Shown here piece by piece: positions 1 through 7,232 of a stretch of DNA of 10,911 nt. Source of the DNA: Echinostoma caproni (taxonomy: Eukaryota > Platyhelminthes > Trematoda > Plagiorchiida > Echinostomatidae); NCBI GenBank assembly GCA_900618425.1, contig UZAN01059990.1:1-10911 (forward strand). Direction: 5' to 3'. Positions within the stretch are counted from its first letter, which is position 1; the number at the start of each line of letters is the position of its first letter. A program made the position numbers and the translations under genes. A model generated the notes under the pieces. That model made no database searches. It was not told where the DNA came from and saw nothing but the letters and a program-made list of their open reading frames with translations.

Positions 1-320
1 AGCATTTGTTGCTCGGAGACTTTGATTGCTTGGTCTGCCACCGAAAGAGTTGGGGAGTTCAACATGAGGGCGTTGAGTTTGGCAACCTGGTCACCGGGAG
101 CATTACTTAAGCCTTCAGTTTATCGAGTTCTAAGGCCTGTACTTGTATGACACCTAACATTTCCGCTTGAGAAAGAGTTTTATCCATGTCTATCACGGGA
201 TCAACTAACTTCATGGGGAAGGTGTCCTCGTCTAAGGATGTGAGGAGGTTTTATCGGTCATCGAACGATTGGAGGGTGTATTAAAATTGTTTTACTGGTC
301 AAAACAAAATAATTAGAGCC
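1..320 (-). pseudogene. decayed coding fragment, identity unknown, runs off the left edge
   Basis: Read on the minus strand, a protein-like stretch starts near 300 and includes the motifs LDEDTFPMKLVDP, TLSQAEMLGVIQVQALELDK and, after a frame change near 110-115, NAPGDQVAKLNALMLNSP. The two halves join if one base was lost near 110-115. An in-frame TAA sits at 251-253 and another stop lies further upstream, so the copy is not functional as it stands. The residue composition is that of a soluble, partly helical protein; no zinc knuckle, DTG or YxDD motif is visible. It could be part of a retroelement gag or a dead copy of a host exon; I do not recognise the family. The fragment continues beyond base 1, so its C-terminal end is missing. 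Confidence 0.4.
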
Positions 321-654
321 GAGTGAGTATAAAACTTCAAGAATTACAGAAACCGAAAGCGAGGTCAAAGTTCAAACGTACCGCGTCTCAAAATCACGAA
401 CGCATTTCATGAAATGTCAAGAAATCTTGAATTCCTGAGGTGATTCACGGATCAGAGGCTGTTGCAAGGTGTGCCGGGTTTTTGAATAGTATCTGTGGTT
501 TCTCGTCGTTGAAATGTTTCTAGAACAGAGAGTAGTGAAGAGGTATTGGTCGGGATTCCCTGCTCGAGACGAGAAGTAAAATGAATGATTACAAACTCTC
601 ATATAATTCAAAATGTTTTTCAAAGGATTTCTTTTATTCGGGGTGAGTAGATAA
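321..654. other. no gene seen between the left fragment and the CR1 remnant
   Basis: This stretch holds an 84-codon minus-strand open frame that extends to 671. It has no recognisable motif, is rich in Ser, Arg and Thr, and overlaps the 3' end of the CR1 remnant. I see no repeat, RNA gene or convincing exon here. It may be the non-coding tail of the neighbouring CR1 copy. Confidence 0.4.
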
Positions 655-1090
655 ACCCAAGTGACGGTCAAGACAAAGATTGAAGATCCCCTTAGTAGGG
701 GGCGCTGACTATCTCTTCAGGGAGGGCATTCCATAGGGATATCACCATGAGGGTGAAAAATGAGGCACGCAGATTGGTTCTCGGACGGGCCTTGAAAATT
801 TTTTTCCTACGACCTCGGGTAACGTTAGAGTAGGCGATGATAAAGAATGTTACCCGTGTCGAAGAGATGGTAGAGATGAAATAAATCGCCCCTAATGCGT
901 CTGATTTCTAACGGATAGAGGCCCAGTTGTTGAAGCCGCGTTGGTTAGGGGAGGTCTGTGAATCTAAAGACAAATTTTGTAGCGTCTCTCTGGACGCGCT
1001 GAAGGCAATCACGTTCACGAATGCAAGTGCAATGTGCAACTTGGCTGCCATGCTCTCTTGCAGTAAGTTGGCGCGAAGTTGAATTTTTTA
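655..1090 (-). mobile_element. CR1-like LINE remnant, C-terminal end of reverse transcriptase (copy A)
   Basis: Minus-strand translation gives the region after the RT catalytic core of CR1-clade non-LTR elements. The order is a LQRVQRDATKFVF segment, then LQQLGLYPLEIRRIRGDLF, then after a frame change TRGRRKKIFKARPRTNLRAS and FFTLMVISLWNALPEEIVSA. The WNxLPxxIVSAP ending and the RRxRGDL motif are typical of this part of CR1/jockey-type ORF2. At least one frameshift (near 840-860) and in-frame stops break it; the last frame ends at TAA 692-694. The catalytic domain and endonuclease are absent, as expected for 5' truncation. Its sequence differs clearly from copy B at 5982-6903, so it is a different family or a much older branch. 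The right boundary is approximate, because similarity fades near 1090. Confidence 0.8.
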
Positions 1091-1736
1091 CGTGCTGTCC
1101 TGGTAGGTTGTAGACTCTCTAGGACCCTGAAAACTAGAGCCTGCCGTTTCTATGATAGGCTGTGTTACCAGGATCGTGGGAGGTTGAAACGCACTTTAAG
1201 AAATTATTCGCGGTCTTATCTAAGAAAATAAACCAATTTAATCAAGATAAATAGAGAGTCATTCGTTTTGGAAGAATTTCTGGAACAATAAAATGGTTAT
1301 ACTTTGCAATTTAAACCTGCAAACAAGGAAAAATGGTAATGTTTTTAACGAAAACATAAAGCTGACCAGCTCAATGGAAGGCTGGTTTTTGTGCATTTTT
1401 CTTTTGCTTATTCCGTTTTTAATACGTTATGTAACTTATACTGTACCATTTTTACGTAAGGTAACTTAGAAAATAAATTTCCAATAATGTTTTGGTAACA
1501 CAGTCATCCAATATGTTAAGTGGTCCGTAATAAAACTATATATTCTCTGTAAAAAAATAAATTCCGATTTCAAATTTGTGTCTCATATCATTGCCAAATA
1601 TCTTGTAAAGTAATCTAGATTATTTTATTGATTACAAAATGAAGTGATCTAACTAATAAGCGCAATATATAAATTTTCATTTGCTTATGCATATAAAATG
1701 ATATAAAACCTTATTTTTAATAATACATTTAACTGA
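1091..1736. other. AT-rich intergenic DNA upstream of the spliced gene
   Basis: No coding stretch is visible on either strand. The right part is AT-rich and ends in a T-rich tract followed by a TAACTGA sequence at about 1730-1736, which could be the branch site of an intron ending at AG 1747-1748. If so, the gene at 1737 has further exons upstream, possibly outside this window. Otherwise this is promoter and 5' flank. No clear TATA box or start signal can be singled out in such AT-rich DNA. Confidence 0.4.
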
Positions 1737-2199
1737 ATGTTGACGCAGCATAACTCAGCTGCAGTACCTGAGCCGATTCGGTGGACATTCGGCCGGAGAT
1801 TGTACACACTGTTTGCCGACTCTGTTGGTTTCGATCAACTGACGAGGTGTAAACGGGAAACGTGCGTTGTCGGATACAAAAGTCTGCAACCTCTAACAGG
1901 TAATCTGTGTTGGTGTAAACAATAGATTGCAACAGATGCTGTTATGAAGAGACACTTTACAGATATGATTCCGATCATCCTGGCCGGAAAAATCCAAGGA
2001 TGGATTCAACGAACCCGGCCAAAAGAACAACATGATTACATCGACATGTGTAGCATTGAAGCGCAGCTAAGCGGTAAGTTTTTATAATTTTAACTTCTAT
2101 GAGGTTTTTTCGTGGATACCAAATGGTACATCTAAACTATTTTATCCCATTTCAGAAAGCAACAAAGAAAACATCAATCCATGGGACAACCTTGATTAA
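1737..2199 (+). CDS. small three-exon gene, 114-residue protein of unknown function
   Basis: Exons 1737-1899, 1936-2073 and 2156-2199 join in frame to 114 residues. Junctions are AG|GTAATC...CAACAG|AT and GCG|GTAAGT...CCATTTCAG|AA. The frame is preserved across both introns (both phase 1), and exon base composition is richer in G+C than the flanks. The N-terminal part is basic and aromatic (PIRWTFGRRLYTLFADSVGF), the middle has a hydrophobic patch (MIPIILAGKIQGWIQR), and the tail is acidic and polar with NKENINPWDNLD. There is no signal peptide, and the only hydrophobic patch is too short to be a clear membrane segment. KEN resembles the KEN-box degron of APC/C substrates, but three residues are weak evidence. 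ATG 1737 follows an in-frame TGA, so it is the first possible start in this exon; alternatively AG 1747-1748 is an acceptor and the true N-terminus lies upstream. The family is not recognised. Confidence 0.65.
1900..1935 (+). other. 36-bp micro-intron of the small gene
   Basis: The intron begins GTAATC and ends GCAACAG. Its length is 36 bp, a multiple of three, but it carries an in-frame TAG at 1923-1925, so failure to splice would end the protein after 62 codons. Introns this short are characteristic of the 5' parts of many schistosome genes (established knowledge), which is one reason for the organism guess. Confidence 0.65.
2074..2155 (+). other. 82-bp second intron of the small gene
   Basis: It has a consensus donor GTAAGT at 2074-2079 and ends TTTTATCCCATTTCAG, a good pyrimidine tract and acceptor. 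Removing it joins a split Glu codon (G|AA) and continues to a TAA at 2197-2199. Confidence 0.7.
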
Positions 2200-2208
2200 T
2201 TGATGTAC

Positions 2209-2220
2209 AATATAAAAAAA
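2209..2220 (+). promoter_or_regulatory. possible polyadenylation signal of the small gene
   Basis: An AATATA hexamer, a known variant of AATAAA, lies about 10 bases after the stop codon and is followed by an A-run and a T-rich stretch. This is plausible for a very short 3' UTR, but AT-rich DNA makes chance matches common. Confidence 0.35.
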
Positions 2221-2353
2221 TAATAGATATTCAAAACACTTTCCATTTTATTTTATTTTCGTCGTAAATAAGCCATAGGGATTCGTTTTAAGATCTTTTA
2301 TGCGTAGAAAGGGATATATCGTATATATGTCATAAATGATTAAAAAATGTAGG

Positions 2354-2489
2354 CGCTCTTTACGATTTATGCGTTACGATAGTTATACTGAACTGGATAT
2401 CAACGTGAACAGGCTAATATTTGTTATTTGATAAAGTGCGGAGAAGGCATACTTAATAGCTATTTAATAGCTAGGGAACGTAAAGAGCG
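2354..2489. repeat. 11-bp perfect inverted repeat around 114 bp
   Basis: CGCTCTTTACG at 2354-2364 is matched by its exact reverse complement at 2479-2489. The interior is AT-rich and contains a short tandem TTAATAGCTA duplication near 2453-2473. The size and layout would suit a small MITE-like element, but no target duplication is obvious, so this may be chance. Confidence 0.35.
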
Positions 2490-2510
2490 AAATATTAGAT
2501 ACGGGTTTTT

Positions 2511-2536
2511 GGCCATTCGTTGAATGACCCTTTTTT
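2511..2536 (+). repeat. hairpin followed by a T-run
   Basis: GGCCATTC (2511-2518) pairs with GAATGACC (2522-2529) with one mismatch across a 3-base loop, and a run of six T follows at 2531-2536. The shape resembles an RNA 3' end or a pol III stop, but no RNA gene with A and B boxes is visible upstream. Confidence 0.35.
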
Positions 2537-2564
2537 GTTTGTAATATTGCACTCAAAAAGGACC

Positions 2565-2610
2565 TCCAACGAACGTTCAACGATGTACTCAACGAACGCT
2601 CAACGAGGCG
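2565..2610. repeat. two 23-bp tandem units with four CAACGA sites
   Basis: Units 2565-2587 and 2588-2610 agree at 17 of 23 positions. CAACGA occurs at 2567, 2578, 2590 and 2601, that is every 11 or 12 bases, about one turn of the helix. The hairpin just upstream carries the complementary TCGTTG, so the sites could also pair with it. Confidence 0.6.
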
Positions 2611-2689
2611 CTCGTGGTGCTTGGGAACTTAAGATGAGCACTTAAATCTTATCTATAAATTAAAATTAAAATAATTCGATTTCCGATTG

Positions 2690-3560
2690 GAAATGTAACA
2701 GATATATTGGCTAAGTATATATATGAGTATAATATCACATATATATATGATTTGGTATAGCTATGTATAAATTTAATAATTTATAAACTATATGGTATAC
2801 ATGCTTTAGTTTATATATATGAACTATAAATAGCCATGCATGGCCATATAATCATGGTTTGGTATACATATAAACATGGCTGTATGCAGTTTATATATAT
2901 ACTATATAGTTTATAAACTATATACGTTATTTATAACCATGCATGGCTATACATATAAATATAAATGTGTATGATACATATGTCGTATCATTGATATTTC
3001 ACTTATATAAATATATTTATATACATAAGTGTGAATATATAAATAAATGAATATAAATAAGAAATAAATACAAATAAACATTTCTTTTTTTATACATACA
3101 CTGCCATTATACAAATAAAATAAGGTGAAATGCTCTAAAAATAAATTTTTACATGACATAACATTGCAAATTGTATGCTATGTCTAGTGTATTTTTAACT
3201 AAGTAGATACAACTAACAATATTATTGTTAAATAAAATATATAGATGTACAAATATGAAATATTTGAGGGGCGGCATACATTATAAATAACACCGTTCAT
3301 ATATACACACATGTATCAAAACGAAATAAAGGCGTACAATGAGTTGTAAAATGTTTATTGTAACGTTTTGATTCAAGCTGGGACTCGTTGTCAAATGAAA
3401 ATGAAAAAAATGAATGCAATAGTTGCGTAATCATGCGTATATATATCTGCATAGGAAGATAAACAGATACATGTATTATTGGACGTTAGTGTTATAATAT
3501 ATATATATATATATATACATATATTTATAAATGTATAAATGTATGTGCACATATTACAAT
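2690..3560. repeat. AT-rich low-complexity block with duplicated palindromic units
   Basis: The stretch is dominated by TA-rich DNA. Two diverged copies of one unit can be traced: 2793-2850 and 2861-2950. Both contain GGTATACAT, then AGTTTATATATAT, then CCATGCATGG. In the second copy the middle has expanded into a perfect 22-bp palindrome at 2903-2924. Further short palindromes and a 21-bp (AT)n tract (3497-3517) follow. The open frames here are AT-repeat artefacts with Tyr/Ile-rich translations. No gene is visible. Confidence 0.7.
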
Positions 3561-3653
3561 ACATTATATATAGATTATATTACAATACTGCTCATTCTTA
3601 CATGAGTCTTTTTATATCCTTATGCATATATATACGCATGATTACGCAACTAT
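3419..3653. repeat. foldback: 28-bp perfect inverted repeat with diverged extensions
   Basis: The 28 bases at 3419-3446 are exactly reverse-complementary to 3626-3653. The arms begin ATAGTTGCGTAATCATGCG, which is not simple TA repeat for most of its length. Pairing resumes inside after a 2-base offset (GCATA at 3449-3453 with TATGC at 3621-3625) and weaker similarity continues inward and outward. The 179-bp spacer holds the (AT)n tract. This is either a hairpin-forming element or an old inverted duplication. I see no coding potential. Confidence 0.75.
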
Positions 3654-3665
3654 CGCGTTCCACAT

Positions 3666-3667
<2 letters not shown>

Positions 3668-3706
<39 letters not shown>
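3668..3706. repeat. (AAT)13 microsatellite
   Basis: There are thirteen uninterrupted AAT units. It sits 15 bases beyond the right arm of the foldback. An overlapping open frame that encodes a run of Asn is an artefact of the repeat. Confidence 0.97.
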
Positions 3707-3707
<1 letters not shown>

Positions 3708-4200
3708 GTATATTTCTCGGATTACAACGAGAGACATGCATGTGGTGCACGATCATGGCAGGCAAGGTACAATAACAATGGCCTCATATAACACACAACA
3801 AGATCTGGGAAAATGGTCATGATGTTTGTGAAAGCGAAGTATAATAGGGAATTGTTGGGTGGAATAAGTTGTTGTTTTAACATACCATTTCACATTGTAG
3901 CGCAACCCAATTTCAACTTCAAGGTCACTAATAAACTCAGAGTGATACATTTCCGTAGAATGACAACATAAACGTAGATATGTATAGGGATGAATAAAGA
4001 TGAAAAATATGAAAAGTAATCGGTATAAGACGATGAATTGTGGAAGAAAAACATTCTTGGTGAGGTAGAAGTGATCGTAAGCCAAGTGATACACCCGAGT
4101 CTCAGAGGGGTTGGAATATATGGCAACTGTCAGCTAGGGAGACATACTCACTCGTTTATATATAGCAATATTGCATAATATGGGTAAATTATTTGCTTTA
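3707..4200. other. no supported gene; possible unclassified repeat
   Basis: The segment is somewhat less AT-skewed than its left neighbour and contains two overlapping minus-strand open frames (113 and 78 codons) rich in Phe, Ile, Tyr and Ser. Neither shows a domain or motif, and they contradict each other in frame. I cannot assign the sequence. Confidence 0.4.
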
Positions 4201-4268
4201 TTTGCTAATTTCCGAGATTAGCAAAATAACGGCTATAGCCGTTATTTTTTTCCATATATGGAAAAAAA
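4201..4268. repeat. chain of three overlapping hairpins/palindromes
   Basis: TTTGCTAAT (4201-4209) pairs with ATTAGCAAA (4217-4225) around a 7-base loop. Overlapping it, 4223-4248 is a perfect 26-bp palindrome centred on GGCTATAGCC. Overlapping that, 4245-4268 is a perfect 24-bp palindrome centred on CCATATATGG with T7/A7 flanks. The three structures share bases, so they compete with each other if extruded or transcribed. A smaller palindrome, GCAATATTGC, lies about 30 bases upstream. Confidence 0.9.
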
Positions 4269-4443
4269 ATATTTCATCAAAGACACCTGGCATGACATAA
4301 GCCTCAGAATCACGCGACCGGATGCTCCATTGTGGAAATCTGGTTTAAAGAGAAGCATCGAGTACGAGTTATCTGAGGGGCATATTGGTTTCTGTTATCG
4401 CAAACAATCAAATAAAGAGGGCAGACAAACTATAGAGTTTTAA
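4258..4443 (+). CDS. doubtful 61-codon ORF, no known family
   Basis: ATG 4258 lies inside the last palindrome; the frame ends at TAA 4441-4443. The protein is charged, with a KDTWHDISLRITRPDAPLW segment and a basic C-terminal half, and its base composition is less AT-biased than the surroundings. No signal peptide, membrane segment or domain is seen. It could be a fragment of an exon or repeat-derived coding sequence, or simply chance. Nothing nearby supports its expression. Confidence 0.2.
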   Translation: MEKKYFIKDTWHDISLRITRPDAPLWKSGLKRSIEYELSEGHIGFCYRKQSNKEGRQTIEF

Positions 4444-5711
4444 TTCAAAATGGCTGGAATCCTAGCCATAATTATTTATAACTAGGGGAATGAAAGAAGA
4501 AAATTAGGACAGGATTTAACGTTGAACCCAATAATCTGAATGTGAAATAATCATGTCGCATCTAACCTGCATATCATACCAATACAACTAGATACCCCAG
4601 CTACCAATAATTGCTTAATAATCGCCAAATCACCTGAACGTCATCTGCGCCTAAAAATGTTAAGGGTACGCCTTTACTTACAGGACAATCAAACCTGACG
4701 ACCCTTTAATCTCGCTTTCATCAATCTATAAGGAAACCTATCGCTACCTTATATTTACTGTTATGTGACACTCACTTATAGAACGAATGCGAGTATGTGA
4801 ACTTCTAAGACACTGCAACGGACATTTCGCGGAAATGCGACGCAAAATTGGACACAAAAACCAACTGAATGTGGAGATATAAGGCACCTAAGGAATTATA
4901 ACGAACTATATTGAACGAAACTGAAAACCATGGAAAAGATGTTTATTTGAGGTCTCTTGGTTTTTCTAGCTTCTTCTCCTTTATCACCAACTGGAAACAA
5001 ATATATAAGAAGTATTATAAGTAAAAACTCCATGCGAAGATTATACGATACAAACCCTACTTTGAAATCAACATAAAAGACGAATTCATACTCAGCATGA
5101 ATGTGGAATACAAGAAAATTGGTATAAGTCACTTTAAAAAATAATTAAAGAAATAAATTCTTCTCCTTCTAAGGGTATGATCAGTTCAACGGATCAACAT
5201 ATGCAGAACAATCGCATCTGAAATTAAATGCCAAAAAATGAATATGATCGTTTCGGTTGTACAACATGTATAAATTATGGATTGTAAAATAAGAGATCAA
5301 GCGTTACCCTTAGGGACCCCTATAGTCATATGACGTTTAGCGTTTTAAACACAAAGAATTTCCCTAATTGTGATGTAGATTAAATTCCAGCTATATCATC
5401 CAATGAAATATCGGTTGCATCTTAAAAACTTGCTATTTTGGTCCGCTTATCGATGAAGTTTACTCTGTCAGTGTTGAAAAGATTTACGTCGACTTCATAA
5501 GATGCCAAATATATTCAGAGGATAAATACGCTTTTAAAGCGTCTCCGGACACTTGTATAGAATTGTAGGCAATGAAAACTCAACCATTCTCTTATCTTCC
5601 AGGAACGATCTGTCAACAAGTAAAATCCAATCAACATACATTTCTAAATGTTTAGAATAATAAAAAATTCTCAATATCTCACCTGATAATTTTACACCGT
5701 CTTCTACCATC
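4444..5711. other. intergenic DNA without a supported gene
   Basis: I find no convincing exon, RNA gene or known repeat. A 78-codon minus-strand frame at 4896-5132 is Phe/Val/Ile-rich and without motif. A sequence resembling a splice acceptor (TTCTCTTATCTTCCAG) lies near 5600 on the plus strand, but no open exon with a donor follows. Small imperfect hairpins occur and look like background. Confidence 0.45.
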
Positions 5712-5910
5712 TTCGATGTGTTAGATCAGCCGGAAGCACCCGAAACAACCAGCACGTCAACCACAGCCATAGTGCACGATAATAGGTTACGCCGTTCAGT
5801 TCAGTTCATTTTTCACCGGACTACGTGTGGCCCGGGCCAATCGTGCGTCCAGATTGATGCGTTGTTGGCCGATCTTGTGGCTTCCAACACTACGAGTCAA
5901 TAGGTTTTGT
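5712..5910 (-). other. GC-richer block beside CR1 copy B, possibly its 3' tail or a separate repeat
   Basis: G+C content rises abruptly near 5712 against AT-rich DNA to the left, and the block ends where the CR1 copy's intron-like tail begins. A plus-strand frame (PEAPETTSTSTTAIVHDN...) is open from about 5661 to 5903 but has no ATG start; the minus strand also has a 30-residue open stretch. Because it follows the CR1 stop codon in CR1 orientation, the simplest reading is CR1 3' UTR or an older repeat. An exon cannot be excluded. Confidence 0.35.
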
Positions 5911-5979
5911 CTGAAAGGAAGAATGTGAAGTGCAGTATCACGTCCTAGGTAATGGCGCTCAGGACTAATAAGTACTTAC
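5911..5979 (-). other. 69-bp intron-like segment right after the CR1 stop codon
   Basis: On the minus strand a perfect donor AAG|GTAAGT starts at 5979, three bases after the TGA at 5984-5982. An excellent acceptor TTCTTTCCTTTCAG ends at 5911. Both sites are close to the metazoan consensus and the spacing is in the range of short introns. Whether it is spliced is unknown. Confidence 0.35.
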
Positions 5980-5981
5980 CT

Positions 5982-6903
5982 TCAAACTGTATCAGGGAAT
6001 GTAGAAGAGCAGCAGTCATCTAATGCCCTCTTACAGGCTATGACGTTCGAGAAACGTACCACCTCTTCGGGTGGACTATTCTAGTAAGGTACTACGGACT
6101 TTTAAGGAACTGGGCTCGAATGTTCAGCCTTACAAGACTACGTTGCAGCTTTAAACTATGTCCCTTAGTGCCACTTGAAGGGATGAATTGGAACATATCA
6201 CCAAACTTAATTCCAAAGAGACCTTTCATGATCTTAATGACTTCTGTTAGATCCCCCCGATTCCTGTTCTTGCCAACGAGAACAGATTATGTCCTTGTAT
6301 CTCTGTTCGCAGCTCTTACCTCTTTGTCCCACCATCATTCTCGGAGCCTTTCTAGACATTCGATGTCGTTCCGGAAATAGGGTGCCCATGCATGAACACA
6401 ATATTCCAAGTGAGGCCTGACTATCGCCTTGTACAGAGGGAAGAGAATCTTGGGTCTCCTGCACGCAATGGTGGAATGTAAACGAAAGAGGTCCCTTCGA
6501 GCTATGTTTGACTGCCCTCTGACATTGTTGAGAGGGTTTGAAGTCGTGTGGTATAAATACTCCCAGGTCCTTAAGGTCTTTCTATTAAGCTGAGTTTAAT
6601 TTTCTATGTCAAGTTCAGCTTTTGCTGTTAGAAGATGACATTTGGCTAGGTTGAGCGGAAGATTTCACTTTTCGGACCACCGTATAACCGCCTGCAGATC
6701 CTCATATAGGTTCGCTGCAGCCACTTTGAAGTCGTCCGCACGGGCTGTTGATTCCCCGTGGCAGATCATTGCCGAACGTCAGAAATAGCAGTGGGCCAAG
6801 CACAGAACCCTGAGGGACACCGTTAGTCATGTTGACCGGCACGGATAATTGCATACGAACCTTTACCCGGAAGGTGCGGCTTGTCATAAAGCACTTTGCC
6901 CAC
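5982..6903 (-). mobile_element. CR1-like LINE, RT core to C-terminus, decayed and interrupted (copy B)
   Basis: In order on the minus strand: CFMTSRTFRVKV, then GVPQGSVLGPLLFL (6780-6821), the catalytic ADD (6731-6739, the A/YxDD motif), RWSEK, NLPLNLAKCHLLTA, LYKAIVRPHLEYCVHAWAP, RGDLTEVIKIMKGLFG, and a final EEVVRFSNVIACKRALDD ending at TGA 5982-5984. This is the order of CR1-clade ORF2. Lesions include a small deletion just before ADD that shifts the frame, a TGA at 6665-6667 where Trp would be expected after RWSEK, further stops near 6345 and 6280, and frameshifts near 6080. The element stops abruptly at 6903, inside the RT domain, where the LTR element begins. The N-terminal half should lie beyond the right LTR, outside the window. 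Confidence 0.9.
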
Positions 6904-7205
6904 TGTTACAGTCGCAATCAAGCTAGCCCTTAGCTAACCCGGAGGAAAAAGAACAGAACATATATGGTCCAGAGCACGTAGCTTTACTGAATGAATCCTG
7001 CGTTGCATGACAATCTACAATAAAACAAGGACTAACAGGCGAACCTATAGGAATGAGTCGTGGTGTCTGTGTGCGTGTGCGAGCGGTCGAGCGCCCGCGT
7101 GTGTGTATGTGGGTAACGTAAACACTGATCTTCATCTGAGAGATAATCACTGGCGAATGGACGGTGAATTGATTGATGACGTAATTGACTTTAGCACATG
7201 TCACA
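6904..7205 (-). repeat. left LTR (3' LTR of the element), complete, 302 bp
   Basis: It runs from TGTTACA to TGTCACA on the plus strand, a 7-bp terminal inverted repeat with one mismatch and the usual TG...CA ends. The first 142 bases match the right-hand copy with one difference (6913 C against 10779 T). The polypurine tract lies next to the 7205 end. The minus strand contains TTTTATTGTAG, a possible RNA 3'-end region, but promoter and poly(A) sites cannot be fixed from sequence alone. Confidence 0.95.
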
Positions 7206-7217
7206 TTCTTTTCCCTA
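7206..7217 (-). promoter_or_regulatory. polypurine tract of the LTR element
   Basis: Minus strand TAGGGAAAAGAA directly abuts the left LTR. This is where plus-strand DNA synthesis would be primed during reverse transcription. It lies between the pol stop (7233-7235) and the LTR, as expected. Confidence 0.85.
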
Positions 7218-7232
7218 TTGTGTGATTAGACT

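Noticed and set aside
417..671. 84-codon minus-strand open frame
   Set aside because: It has no motif, overlaps the end of CR1 copy A in another frame, and its composition looks random.
2511..2536. bacterial-type terminator
   Set aside because: The hairpin and T-run have the right shape, but the window is eukaryotic, so it is listed only as a hairpin.
3315..3372. ATCAAAACG and its reverse complement 40 bases apart
   Set aside because: A 9-bp inverted repeat in AT-rich DNA is within chance expectation.
3539..3775. 78-codon open frame with a run of Asn
   Set aside because: It is created by the (AAT)13 microsatellite and the flanking AT-rich DNA, with no domain and no exon signals.
3753..4126. 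two minus-strand open frames of 113 and 78 codons
   Set aside because: They overlap in different frames, are rich in Phe, Ile and Tyr as expected from AT-rich DNA, and show no domain.
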